Assembly (NCBI RefSeq): GCF_001280565.1
Contig: NZ_LGRO01000001.1
Location: 1,488,001-1,552,000, forward strand
Reading direction: 5' to 3'
Source: Sulfobacillus thermosulfidooxidans
Lineage (GTDB): Bacteria > Bacillota > Sulfobacillia > Sulfobacillales > Sulfobacillaceae
DNA length: 64,000 nt
This document shows, piece by piece, positions 50,652 to 58,423 of the stretch. The translations under genes and the position numbers were made by a program. Numbering within the stretch: the stretch's first letter is position 1; every line of letters begins with the position of its first letter. The notes below the pieces were generated by a model, which saw only the letters and a program-made list of their open reading frames with translations, ran no database searches and was not told the origin of the DNA.

Positions 50652-51515
50652 ATGTCCTCTTGGCAAGAATTGATCATTCAGTATTTTGGCAAGGCAACCC
50701 TGACGCCACTAACGGGCGGTTCATTGGCCGAAAGCTATGTGCTATCTACCCGTACGTCCCGCTATTTTGTTAAATATTACGACCCTTCTTGGATAAAAGA
50801 TACCCATATAGCGCGGCGTGAGGCTTCAGCGTTAAAGGCTCTAAAACAGGCAGCATGGCCAGTTCCCGACGTGATCTTAAGCCATGATTCCTTTCTTGTT
50901 TTGTCATGGATAGACCACGGATCGACCGCTTATAAAGAAAAAGCTGGTCACATTTTCGGTGAACGCCTTGCCAAAGTCCATCAACACGTTGTAAGTTCCT
51001 TCTCTTTGCCATGGGGAAACGGCATTGGTATTGTTCAGCATCCGTCTTCAAATTATTTCATGGCCGGCGATTTTTATTGGGAAATCCGTCTCGCCCCCCT
51101 AGTCAAATCATTATCCAGCCAATATCCCTTTCTTGGCTCATTAAAAGACTATGAAACCCCAATCCGACAATTTTTGAATCAGACCGTGACATTTCCCACA
51201 TTGGTCCATGGTGACTTATGGAGCGGGAATTTCCTCTGGCAATCCGACAGTTCTCCTTATGTCATCGATCCGGCTAGTTATTATGGCGATCCCGTATCGG
51301 ACATTGCTTTCTCAGAGCTTTTCGGAGGATTTCCCCGTTCGTTTTATCACTCTTACTGGCTCACAATGGGTTCGGATCCGCATTATCCCTGCAAAAAACC
51401 CATTTACCAACTATATCATGCCTTGGTTCACCTGAAATTATTTGGACAGGCCTATATCGGTTTAAGCAAAAGTCTCATTGACCAAATAAGGGAGAGCCCT
51501 TGTCTTCCTAGGTAG
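50652..51515 (+). CDS. Fructosamine/ketosamine-3-kinase-like protein
   Basis: 287 aa, standard length for the FN3K family. Small kinase-lobe pattern GGSLAESYVLSTRTSRYFVKYY; catalytic loop LVHGDLWSGNFLW; metal region VIDPASYYGDPVSDIAFSELFGGF, diagnostic for fructosamine kinases rather than aminoglycoside phosphotransferases. It would phosphorylate Amadori products on proteins or small molecules, a deglycation step relevant at elevated temperature. AAGGACGG precedes ATG 50652 with an adequate distance. Confidence 0.88.
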   Translation: MSSWQELIIQYFGKATLTPLTGGSLAESYVLSTRTSRYFVKYYDPSWIKDTHIARREASALKALKQAAWPVPDVILSHDSFLVLSWIDHGSTAYKEKAGHIFGERLAKVHQHVVSSFSLPWGNGIGIVQHPSSNYFMAGDFYWEIRLAPLVKSLSSQYPFLGSLKDYETPIRQFLNQTVTFPTLVHGDLWSGNFLWQSDSSPYVIDPASYYGDPVSDIAFSELFGGFPRSFYHSYWLTMGSDPHYPCKKPIYQLYHALVHLKLFGQAYIGLSKSLIDQIRESPCLPR

Positions 51516-51635
51516 CATAAGCGCGGTTGTACCAGGTTTAGAACTCGAGTACACTGGGAAAGTATGATTGGTCCGAAACATTTTTGCAACATTGGTGGGG
51601 CAGAATGTAGCAGGATAAACAAAGGAAGGTGCAGC

Positions 51636-52592
51636 ATGGCAAACCCACAACGGTTATATAAATTTATTGGTGCCACTATAGTCGTATCCCTAGGTACTGC
51701 AGCTTTGGCTGGCTGTGGACAATCATCCACTACAGCGGCCAAACCTCTAGCGGTCGTCAACGGTACAGATATTACCAATTCGCAGTTGAATACCATGGTC
51801 CGCATGACGGAGCTTTTCAACGGTTCCACTTTGCCGAATACACATGCCGAAAAGGTTAATGAGGTTAAATATTTAGTCCAAGAAAAAAGTGTAGAAGATT
51901 GGGCACTCGCCCACCATCTCATTACTCAAGCCCAAGCCAAAGCGTCTGCCACATCCGTTATTACTAAGTCCATTGAACCTCAAGTCGGCGGAAAAACTGG
52001 CCTTGAGAAAATGTTGAAAAGTAAAGGCGTGACATACCAGCAATTAACGGATTATCTCACCGAACAAATGATATTGCAGCAAGCCTATAATCAGGCCACG
52101 AAAAATGTTAAACCGATTTCCACTGCCGCCGCCGAAGCTTTTTACAAAGCCAATCCACAATATTTTACGGGCACTCCTCAAGTCGAACTGCGCGAAATTA
52201 CAGTCAAGACACAGGCTGAAGCTAGCGCTATTGAAAAGCAGTTAAAGGCAGGAGCTAGTTTTTCGGCATTAGCGCAAAAAGATACTATCAATAGCGCACT
52301 AAAAAGCAAGGGCGGAGAAATTGGGTGGGTCGCAGATTCCCTCCAATCTTTGTCACCAGCAGTTTATAAAGAAATTAGCACACTCAAACCCGGACAGATC
52401 GGCGTCACTCAAGGATCCCACGGATATGATGTGATTGAGTTACAAGCGACTAAAGCCGCTCAAGAAAGTCCGTTCAGTCAGGTTGAAAGCGAAATTAAAA
52501 GTAACTTGCTCCAAACCGCCCAGGGAAACGCCTATCAAACTTTTGCAGGAAAAATTGAAAAACAGGCGAAAGTCACCATTTATTTCAAATAA
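51636..52592 (+). CDS. prsA: PrsA-like foldase lipoprotein (parvulin-type peptidyl-prolyl isomerase)
   Basis: 318 aa from ATG 51636 (AAGGAAGG upstream). Lipoprotein signal ending LAG-C27, a helical N-domain (SurA_N/PrsA-like, residues 40-170), and a parvulin domain about 175-275 (VELREITVKTQAEASAIEKQL, GASFSALAQKDTINSALKSKGGEIGWV, GQIGVTQGSHGYDVIEL). Assists folding of secreted proteins at the outer face of the membrane. A strong terminator follows. Confidence 0.92.
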   Translation: MANPQRLYKFIGATIVVSLGTAALAGCGQSSTTAAKPLAVVNGTDITNSQLNTMVRMTELFNGSTLPNTHAEKVNEVKYLVQEKSVEDWALAHHLITQAQAKASATSVITKSIEPQVGGKTGLEKMLKSKGVTYQQLTDYLTEQMILQQAYNQATKNVKPISTAAAEAFYKANPQYFTGTPQVELREITVKTQAEASAIEKQLKAGASFSALAQKDTINSALKSKGGEIGWVADSLQSLSPAVYKEISTLKPGQIGVTQGSHGYDVIELQATKAAQESPFSQVESEIKSNLLQTAQGNAYQTFAGKIEKQAKVTIYFK

Positions 52593-52602
52593 TCCGGTGT
52601 TC

Positions 52603-52639
52603 ATGAAAAACTCGCCTCTTGATGGGGCGAGTTTTTCAT
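52603..52639. terminator. Bidirectional terminator
   Basis: ATGAAAAACTCGCC pairs with GGCGAGTTTTTCAT around an 8-9 base loop between prsA (+) and the LCP gene (-). Confidence 0.88.
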
Positions 52640-52648
52640 TGTCTTTTC

Positions 52649-53938
52649 TTACGATTTTGGTGGAGAAAAATCACTTCCAACCGTAATTTTGACATCCCAC
52701 GGTGTTGTATGATACGCCGTAAAAGAATTGACTGACGGACCCGTTAACGATGCCAATCGCGAACCCAACCACTTATCCCCCGTGGTGTTTAGAATGACGG
52801 TGCGGTGATGATTATGGTGATTAGCCCATCCAATTCCCACCACACTATAACCTTGCGCTGTTAAGAGGTGTGCTAACTCTTCGGCGGGAGCAAGCGTGCT
52901 GGTTCCACTCGCAACAAATATTTTTAAGCTTTTCTTTTGCGCTTTCGTTAATGGCGAAGCTAATAATACATCTTGAATCAAGATATTGGTTAAATGCGGG
53001 TCATACGTCCAATAACTAAGCTGTTGATGCATATACGGATCCATATACGTCGATCCATATCCCGGCACTGTTGCGAAACGGACGGTATGAAGTGGTACGT
53101 GTTGAGCAGCTAACCCTAATGCAATTAATTGATTGACAGAGAGATTCGTATAACTCAGGGCTTGAATAACGTCATGAGCGATTTTTGGCCAATGAATAAT
53201 ATTTTGAGGTTTCAACATCTGTTGAGCTATATCTCGTAATAGCTGTTGCTGCTGTTGAATTCGACCAATATCACCCATCTGCGTTTCCCGAAACCGTGCA
53301 AATTCTAAAACTTGTTTACCATTTAAATGATGAATCCCTTTCTTTAAATTAATGCCCAAAGGATCCCCATTGGCTTCATAGACTTCATTTTGCGGCACAT
53401 TCACTGTCAGTCCGCCCATATCGTTAATGACTTTTTCAAATTGGAACATGCTCATATAAGCATAATAATCAACGGGCACATGAAACGTATTTTGAATCAC
53501 CCGGATCATTTCCGGGACACCGCCAAAATACGTAGCCTCTGCGATCTTCGTTTTACCAATGCCAGGAATAAAGACCCTCGTATCGCGGGGAATGGATAAC
53601 ACGCCAATTTTTTTTGTCTGCGGGTCGAAAGACACGAGAATGATGGTATCGGCCCGGTCACGCACTTTACCATTTTTGATAACCTGATTGTTTACCGTCG
53701 CCAATGAACTTCCCATAAGTAAAAATGTTATGCGATGATCGAATGCTGGATTGCCGGAGGCTTGGTTATAGTGGATTACTTTGGGTGTCAACAACAAGTT
53801 TTTCGGATTCGCATAATATTGATATACGCCATATCCCGCCATGCCTAATATCAAGATTATGCCTAGAAGCCACGCCCAAAATCGTCCTCGTTTTCGCCGT
53901 GTCTTTTTAGTTAAATCCGAACGTTTCATGGAAACCAC
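52649..53938 (-). CDS. LytR-CpsA-Psr family protein with LytR_C domain
   Basis: 429 aa starting at GTG 53938 with AGGAGG 8 bases upstream. A basic N-tail and one membrane helix (WAWLLGIILILGMAGYGVY) are followed by the LCP domain (about 70-290): FLLMGSS, DRADTIILVSFDPQTKKIGVLSIPRDTRVFIPGIG, YYAYMSMFQFEKVINDMGGLTVNVPQ and GKQVLEFARFRETQMGDIGRIQQQQQLL. The C-terminal 100 residues resemble LytR_C (IFVASGTSTLAPAEELAHLLTAQGYSVVGIG). Transfers glycopolymers from lipid carriers to peptidoglycan. Confidence 0.93.
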   Translation of the reverse strand: MVSMKRSDLTKKTRRKRGRFWAWLLGIILILGMAGYGVYQYYANPKNLLLTPKVIHYNQASGNPAFDHRITFLLMGSSLATVNNQVIKNGKVRDRADTIILVSFDPQTKKIGVLSIPRDTRVFIPGIGKTKIAEATYFGGVPEMIRVIQNTFHVPVDYYAYMSMFQFEKVINDMGGLTVNVPQNEVYEANGDPLGINLKKGIHHLNGKQVLEFARFRETQMGDIGRIQQQQQLLRDIAQQMLKPQNIIHWPKIAHDVIQALSYTNLSVNQLIALGLAAQHVPLHTVRFATVPGYGSTYMDPYMHQQLSYWTYDPHLTNILIQDVLLASPLTKAQKKSLKIFVASGTSTLAPAEELAHLLTAQGYSVVGIGWANHHNHHRTVILNTTGDKWLGSRLASLTGPSVNSFTAYHTTPWDVKITVGSDFSPPKS

Positions 53939-54127
53939 TTTATCTACCTCCTACATCGTTCATTGTCTACGGTGCCCATGGCTATCCTTTAGCAATATTA
54001 CTACTATACACTGTTTGACAAAGATATAGGGTTTTCTCATCCGAAAGCGATGGGCTTGTCAGAAAATTTCTAGGTCGTTATACTCGGAATGATTTTATTG
54101 ATTTCATAGAGAATCGAGGGTATAGTC

Positions 54128-54742
54128 ATGCATCGCAAATTTTTTTTAGCAAGCTTTGTCTTTATTCTTCCTGTCCTGTTAACGGGCTGTGGTTCCTCGG
54201 CCCCTGAAACCGTTGCTCCGATAACCGGCACACAAATCGCCCACATGGTTCGCAGATGGCCCGTGCCTTTGCTATCGGGAAAAATGGTCAAGCCCTCGAC
54301 TGTCATGATTAATCCCTTGTCATCTTCGCCTACCTCACTTTACGCAAATTTGATTAATAACAGCCTCAATAACGCCAGTATGGGGGTTCCTAGTAATTGG
54401 CGCGGATTAAGTGTCCCAGCGATGTGGATTACCGATGGCCGCACCACATTTAATGTCGGAATGTACCGGGGAATTACCGATAATCCCAGTCTCAATACAG
54501 CTGTACCCGTGACAAATCGTCGCATCGACTCGCTATTACTCCGTATTATGCACAATCATTACATGCTCTTATCTCGTAAAACGTACACCATTCTCATCCA
54601 AAAGATTCCGCCGACGACTGCGGACCGACTGGCCAACAGCGCTAGCAGCATTATTGAAAACTTGGACACGAGTTCTACCGCTCCCTCGTATTTAGTGTTA
54701 TGGGTTGGTCAGAGTGCTCTCGCATCCCGCCCGTCAACGTAA
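54128..54742 (+). CDS. Lipoprotein of unknown function (204 aa)
   Basis: Lipoprotein signal: basic start, hydrophobic core and LLTG-C lipobox (Cys at about residue 22). The mature part is Ser/Asn/Thr-rich with Ile/Leu clusters and a segment (LLLRIMHNHYMLLSRKTYTILIQKIP) that may be amphipathic. GAGGG lies upstream of ATG 54128. No family recognised. First of a group of rightward extracytoplasmic genes. Confidence 0.6.
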   Translation: MHRKFFLASFVFILPVLLTGCGSSAPETVAPITGTQIAHMVRRWPVPLLSGKMVKPSTVMINPLSSSPTSLYANLINNSLNNASMGVPSNWRGLSVPAMWITDGRTTFNVGMYRGITDNPSLNTAVPVTNRRIDSLLLRIMHNHYMLLSRKTYTILIQKIPPTTADRLANSASSIIENLDTSSTAPSYLVLWVGQSALASRPST

Positions 54743-54948
54743 CTGTCAAGTAATAGTTTCAACAAATTCTTGAAAGAATCCCGTTAATAGGAAGAATCTC
54801 CACCATATTTTTGGAACAAAGTGAAGAAAATCTAGTCGTTTTGCTTAATTTTATGGTATGGTTTCTATGTACTAATCCTTGTTCATCCCTTCCTTGGGAT
54901 GAGATAGATAATTTTGATAACTTGACAAGTGTAGCAGGAGGAACGTCA

Positions 54949-55470
54949 ATGAAACACGTCACAAAGTGGGGGGCAATCGCCGCCATAGGATTAGCCACCG
55001 TCGGATTGGCCGGTTGTGGCACAGCTCCAATCGATGCATCACAATTTATGCAAGTTCATCCCGCTTCAAAAACTGTGGACTTGAAAATTGTCGGGGAATA
55101 CAGTAGTAGTCAACAGGTTAATACTTTTGACGGATATACCAACGGGCAATTGGTCGTGACCATTCCGGTCGGTTATCACGTCAACATGGATTTTGTGAAC
55201 AATGGTCCTATTCCCGAAGCCATAGGGATTTATAAGCATGACCATTTAGCATTTCCTAATGCCGGTATGCCCTATCAGCAAGTCATGGTTAACCCTTCAG
55301 CAGGACTCTTACCGGGACAGTCGCAATCATTTAGTTTTACTGCGACACAAGTCGGAACCTATAAATTAGCAAATGTTCTAAATGGTAATAACAATAATTC
55401 CCCTACAAGCGGACAATGGGACATTGTTAAAGTTGTCTCATCAGGCTCACCGAGTATGTCCACCACTTGA
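54949..55470 (+). CDS. Sulfocyanin-like lipoprotein lacking copper ligands
   Basis: 173 aa from ATG 54949 (AGGAGG upstream). LAG-C23 lipobox, then a cupredoxin-like domain: TFDGYTNGQLVVTIPVGYHVNMDFVNNG matches the sulfocyanin N-terminal strand pattern and SGLLPGQSQSFSFTATQVGTYKL the pre-ligand strand. The C-terminal ligand loop, C-x4-H-x4-M in sulfocyanins, is here replaced: N142 stands at the Cys position, an Asn-rich loop follows, and SGQWD replaces SGMWD. The early His is also missing (IPEAIGIY). Copper binding is not expected. Perhaps structural, a binding protein, or a decoy of the paralogue at 56334. Confidence 0.75.
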   Translation: MKHVTKWGAIAAIGLATVGLAGCGTAPIDASQFMQVHPASKTVDLKIVGEYSSSQQVNTFDGYTNGQLVVTIPVGYHVNMDFVNNGPIPEAIGIYKHDHLAFPNAGMPYQQVMVNPSAGLLPGQSQSFSFTATQVGTYKLANVLNGNNNNSPTSGQWDIVKVVSSGSPSMSTT

Positions 55471-55496
55471 TTTCTCAAATCTTGAAAAAGTATACA
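55467..55496 (+). promoter_or_regulatory. Putative promoter for the TusA-like/DUF2250 pair
   Basis: TTGATT (55467-55472, overlapping the previous stop codon) is 18 bases from TATACA (55491-55496; TACAAT at 55493 also possible). A strong hairpin follows at 55511-55540. Confidence 0.4.
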
Positions 55497-55510
55497 ATAG
55501 TCTGTTATTT

Positions 55511-55540
55511 GGCGATCGTGGCTATAGGCCAACGATCGCC
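55511..55540 (+). terminator. Hairpin between the sulfocyanin-like and TusA-like genes
   Basis: GGCGATCGT-GGC pairs with GCC-A-ACGATCGCC (12 bp with one bulged A), followed by TGCCTTTTGG. Either a terminator of the upstream gene or a 5'-leader structure of the downstream pair, since a promoter-like element precedes it. Confidence 0.55.
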
Positions 55541-55647
55541 TGCCTTTTGGTAAGGATTCATGAGCTGTGTTAAAATGTGAACATGTAACGGTAAAAATGC
55601 TGCTATCGGCATGATGGTTCAGGTTTTCGTTTACGAAAGGGTAAATT

Positions 55648-55992
55648 ATGAAAACGATTTATTGTCCGACCAAAACGCTTAGACCCGTGATTCTCGATAT
55701 TGCGCGTGCTATGGAAACCGTCAATCACGGGGAATGCCTCCAAATAATCTCGGACAAATCTTTCTTGGTGCGTGAAGCGAAAGCCTTTGCCCATATGCAA
55801 GGCTGCGAAGTCATTCGTATAACGCATCGCGATGTCAGGACATTTACCTTATCTTGTGATGACGATGATCAATTTAGCTGGAACCGCCATGACCCGATAG
55901 TGGATCACGAATGGCTTATTTGGCTCAAAAAACCTGAACGCGCTCAACAACACACAGATATCTCATACGACGGGGTGGATTATGGACCGTAA
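55648..55992 (+). CDS. TusA-like protein lacking the CPxP cysteine
   Basis: 114 aa from ATG 55648 (AAAGGG upstream). After the first ten residues the sequence follows TusA: LRPVILDIARAMETVNHGECLQIISDKSFLVREAKAFAHMQGCEVI aligns in pattern with PMPVIRAKK...VVEILSTDPGSMADFKAWARSTGHELL, here split into shorter pieces by eye. The CPxP motif reads TLRP, so the sulfur-carrying Cys is absent there; C6 (YCPT) nearby and two other Cys exist. It may bind rather than transfer sulfur. Overlaps the DUF2250 gene by 11 bases, so the two are likely coupled functionally. Confidence 0.6.
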   Translation: MKTIYCPTKTLRPVILDIARAMETVNHGECLQIISDKSFLVREAKAFAHMQGCEVIRITHRDVRTFTLSCDDDDQFSWNRHDPIVDHEWLIWLKKPERAQQHTDISYDGVDYGP

Positions 55993-56293
55993 ACTCGATG
56001 AGACAGATATTAAGCTCCTGAAGTATTTTAAAACGCTAGGGCCAGATTATGCGAAATTATTAGCCGCACGCTTTAACATGGATGTAGCGGCTATGCGTGA
56101 ACGCCTCAATTATTTAGAATCGCTGAACTTCATTGAACGGGTGGAAGGCCGGATTGTCAAGTATTATCACCGACGTATGAAAAGTGTCAAACACCGCAAT
56201 CATACGTACTATATGATATCGCGCGAAGGCGATCATTTTCTTCGTCAACAAGAAGAAGTGCCGGAAATCACGTGGAAAAAACCCCGGCGATAG
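55982..56293 (+). CDS. DUF2250-like winged helix-turn-helix protein
   Basis: 103 aa. Order: LDETDIKLLKYFKTLGPDYAKLLAARFNMDVAAMRERLNYLESLNFIERVEG is a winged-helix DNA-binding pattern, and the C-terminal KHRNHTYYMISREGDHFLRQ matches the strongly conserved end of DUF2250, a family best known from archaea. Probably a transcriptional regulator. Overlap with the TusA-like gene suggests a sulfur-responsive pair. The similarity is from memory of the family pattern. Confidence 0.7.
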   Translation: MDRKLDETDIKLLKYFKTLGPDYAKLLAARFNMDVAAMRERLNYLESLNFIERVEGRIVKYYHRRMKSVKHRNHTYYMISREGDHFLRQQEEVPEITWKKPRR

Positions 56294-56304
56294 GGTTCGA
56301 AATG

Positions 56305-56331
56305 AAAGCCTCGCGCATGGCGGGAGGCTTT
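56305..56331 (+). terminator. Hairpin ending the DUF2250 gene and masking the sulfocyanin RBS
   Basis: AAAGCCTC (56305-56312) pairs with GAGGCTTT (56324-56331); the right arm contains the GGGAGG Shine-Dalgarno of the TTG start at 56334. It could terminate the upstream transcript and also control translation of the sulfocyanin. Confidence 0.6.
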
Positions 56332-56333
56332 GA

Positions 56334-56810
56334 TTGTTGACATTACTTTCGTCCCTTTTTTTTGTGTTGGGTTTTCCTAGCCATCCTTCTCGCTCATCTT
56401 CTGCACAGTGGTTGCAAATTGATCCCCGAAGACATACTGCAACATTGATGGTGATCGCCCATTTTAATGACATGAACAACGGCTATAACCTCAACGGCGG
56501 TTATAACGGCAATATGACCATCAATATTCCAGAAAGTACCCGGGTCACAGTAACATTCATTAACAACGCGCCCCATCAATTCCATTCCTTAGCATTAATT
56601 GGTCCCCATGGGCTGAGCGCCACTCGTCCCATCCTTGCCGGTGCCAGTATATCGGCTCCACTTCAGGGCATTATTGGCCCACATAGCTACGCCGTCTTTA
56701 CCTTTATGACGCCAAACCGGCCCCGCCATTACCGGCTGGCTTGTCTCCGACCGGGCCACCTCGGCTATGGAATGTATTTAGATCTCAACGTGACGCCTTC
56801 AAATCAATAA
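56334..56810 (+). CDS. Sulfocyanin-like blue copper protein
   Basis: 158 aa from TTG 56334 with GGGAGG 6 bases upstream. A hydrophobic signal sequence (residues 1-14) precedes a cupredoxin domain: MVIAHFNDMNNGYNLNG...NMTINIPESTRVTVTFINNAP matches sulfocyanin strands. Type-1 copper ligands are complete: H84 (or H81) in PHQFHSLAL and the loop C137-LRPG-H142-LGYG-M147, the C-x4-H-x4-M spacing of sulfocyanins. An exported electron carrier of acidophiles, used in iron/sulfur oxidation chains towards terminal oxidases. No lipobox seen; may stay membrane-anchored by its signal segment. Confidence 0.82.
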   Translation: MLTLLSSLFFVLGFPSHPSRSSSAQWLQIDPRRHTATLMVIAHFNDMNNGYNLNGGYNGNMTINIPESTRVTVTFINNAPHQFHSLALIGPHGLSATRPILAGASISAPLQGIIGPHSYAVFTFMTPNRPRHYRLACLRPGHLGYGMYLDLNVTPSNQ

Positions 56811-56837
56811 AAAAACTGGCAACCGCCAGTTTTTTTG
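56809..56837. terminator. Bidirectional terminator
   Basis: AAAAAAACTGGC, loop AACC, GCCAGTTTTTTT: a perfect 12-bp stem with A/T-rich flanks between the sulfocyanin (+) and the 52-aa gene (-). Confidence 0.92.
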
Positions 56838-56857
56838 TGCTTCATTCGGCCCCAATT

Positions 56858-57016
56858 CTATAACCATGCCATAACAAAATATCCGGCCATTATCACAAAG
56901 AGAGCACTCAATACGAAAAACAACCCAAATACCGCTACATCTATCAGTTCCGATTGAAGCCATCCCGATCGATTTTCCGCTGCGATCATTTCCATGCCGG
57001 GTTCGTATTGAGCCAT
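56858..57016 (-). CDS. Small single-span membrane protein (52 aa)
   Basis: ATG 57016 has GGGAGGC 7-8 bases upstream. A hydrophilic 24-residue N-terminus (QYEPGMEMIAAENRSGW...) is followed by one long hydrophobic helix (about residues 25-52, VAVFGLFFVLSALFVIMAGYF) that reaches the C-terminus. The gene ends just before the bidirectional terminator. Such tail-type small proteins often associate with respiratory or transport complexes; no family recognised. Confidence 0.6.
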   Translation of the reverse strand: MAQYEPGMEMIAAENRSGWLQSELIDVAVFGLFFVLSALFVIMAGYFVMAWL

Positions 57017-57192
57017 GATAAACGCCTCCCATATGTGATACTTTTGAACTGGTTTTATTATAGCTCTTGCGAACTAGTTTGCCTAGTCAGTTTGCATTAT
57101 TTTATTTTAATTTTTTCATTGCTATTAGTCCGTAAGGACTGCTCTATAATCTCTATATTATCTTAGACATTCTCATCGGAAAAATGTCGGCA

Positions 57193-57238
57193 AAATATAA
57201 AGAGACCGATTTGTGATATGACCCACAAATCGGTCTCC
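57193..57238 (-). terminator. Terminator of the PucR-HTH/zinc-finger pair
   Basis: On the minus strand GAGACCGATTTGTG pairs with CACAAATCGGTCTC around a short loop and is followed by TTTATATTTT. Confidence 0.85.
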
Positions 57239-57255
57239 TGTTTAAACCTCCGAAA

Positions 57256-57477
57256 CTAGGACTGCACCGCAATCCATGTAAATTCATCGATACGCACCTC
57301 TCCTATGCCGTGACAAATGCGGCATACGGTATATCCCCTCTCCCCACAACGTAGACATCCTTCTCCTTCACACTCTTGGCAAATATCTTCACCATAGCCA
57401 AAACACTGATCACATTCTTTCCATTCCCCTTGCGGCGACTTAGGGAACACGGGTAATCTCCTCGACTTTGGCATCAT
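57256..57477 (-). CDS. Small DnaJ-type zinc-finger protein (73 aa)
   Basis: Four CxxC pairs resembling DnaJ central-domain repeats: CDQCFGYG, CQECEGEG, CLRC and CRICHGIG. Probably binds two zinc ions. Start overlaps the end of the upstream HTH gene, so co-translated. May act as an assembly or redox partner; function unknown. Confidence 0.65.
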   Translation of the reverse strand: MMPKSRRLPVFPKSPQGEWKECDQCFGYGEDICQECEGEGCLRCGERGYTVCRICHGIGEVRIDEFTWIAVQS

Positions 57478-57787
57478 CTTTCCCTCCGTTCTCTAGAATT
57501 CCATCATGATAAAAATCTAGGGCCAATCGCAAATCAATGACTGTATCCAAATCCTTGAGATCACATCCCAGTAGTGCTTGCAGCCGTTCTAAACGATATG
57601 CTAGCGTGTTGCGATGCACATAGAGACGTTTTGCAGCTTCCCGTGCCTGACCGTTACTTTCCAAGTAAACTTGCAAGGTCCACAGCAACTCACGACTATA
57701 AGTACTATCCTCCAACAAAGCTCCCAATTTTTCCTGAACAAAGGTTGACCGTACAGATACCGGTATCGAATCAAACAAGCGTGTCAA
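57440..57787 (-). CDS. Stand-alone PucR/CdaR-type C-terminal helix-turn-helix protein (115 aa)
   Basis: The sequence LLWTLQVYLESNGQAREAAKRLYVHRNTLAYRLERLQALLG followed by LRLALDF matches the HTH_30 domain at the C-terminus of PucR/CdaR regulators, which normally are 300-500 aa with an N-terminal sensor. Here only about 30 residues precede the HTH. Start codon is TTG 57787 with GGGGG about 11 bases upstream. I see no sensor-domain coding sequence upstream, so this is either a minimal regulator or a remnant. Confidence 0.7.
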   Translation of the reverse strand: MTRLFDSIPVSVRSTFVQEKLGALLEDSTYSRELLWTLQVYLESNGQAREAAKRLYVHRNTLAYRLERLQALLGCDLKDLDTVIDLRLALDFYHDGILENGGKDDAKVEEITRVP

Positions 57788-58138
57788 TTGCTATGAACCC
57801 CCTTATAAAATCAAATCGTCTCGACAAAATCCTCTTTGCTCGATAACGCGCTTGTCATGTTTTCAGCAAGTTGTGTCAGAGTATCCTAAGATGAATCCCG
57901 AGAGAGCTTACCTTTTGGGTTTCAATGTTAGCCCCTAGCGGTTTTTAATAGGATCTCGGTAGCTCATGGTGTCAGTTTACACGCTTATTTGTTAACTTTC
58001 AATAGGTTTATAAAAAAATATGTGAGGTTTATTTTAAGGTCCCGGCAGAATTTCAAAAGAAGCTGACGTGTTCAAGCAGCCATTTCTCGCCATGGTACAA
58101 TCATGACAGAAAATAGGCATGGACACAGGAGAGGTGAA
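57788..58138. other. 350-base intergenic region between divergent genes
   Basis: A+T-rich. Contains an extended -10 element for acyP (58093-58101) and presumably a promoter for the HTH gene. No further gene or RNA seen. Confidence 0.4.
58093..58101 (+). promoter_or_regulatory. Extended -10 promoter of acylphosphatase gene
   Basis: TGGTACAAT fits TGnTACAAT; transcription would begin near 58108, 30 bases before the ATG. Confidence 0.45.
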
Positions 58139-58423
58139 ATGGGGATGACCATAAAGCGTTATCGCATCGAGGTTGTCGGCCGAGTTCAAGGTGTCGGGTT
58201 TCGGCAATCAGCGTGGGAAGTCGCGCAGCGCTATCACATTGCTGGATGGGTGCGAAATTGTTCAGAACGCACCCGTGTGCAATTGGAAATTGAAGGGGAA
58301 CAAGAGCAGCTATCCTCGTTTATTGATTGGCTAAAACAAGGTCCAACATTAGCACGGGTTGACCATCTTTATCAAGAAGAAATTCCGGTGCAAGGGATTT
58401 CACAATTTGAAATTCGCCGATAA
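58139..58423 (+). CDS. acyP: Acylphosphatase
   Basis: 94 aa from ATG 58139 (GGAGAGG upstream). Family motifs GRVQGVGFRQ with the phosphate-binding Arg22, and GWVRN with catalytic Asn40, are intact. Hydrolyses acyl phosphates such as carbamoyl phosphate and 1,3-bisphosphoglycerate. Its stop is immediately adjacent to that of the convergent gene (58424), with no intervening base. Confidence 0.95.
   Translation: MGMTIKRYRIEVVGRVQGVGFRQSAWEVAQRYHIAGWVRNCSERTRVQLEIEGEQEQLSSFIDWLKQGPTLARVDHLYQEEIPVQGISQFEIRR

Noticed and set aside
56799-57032. 77-codon minus-strand frame over the terminator after the sulfocyanin.
   Set aside because: It runs through the terminator and is out of frame with the RBS-supported 52-aa membrane protein at 56858-57016, which explains the region better.
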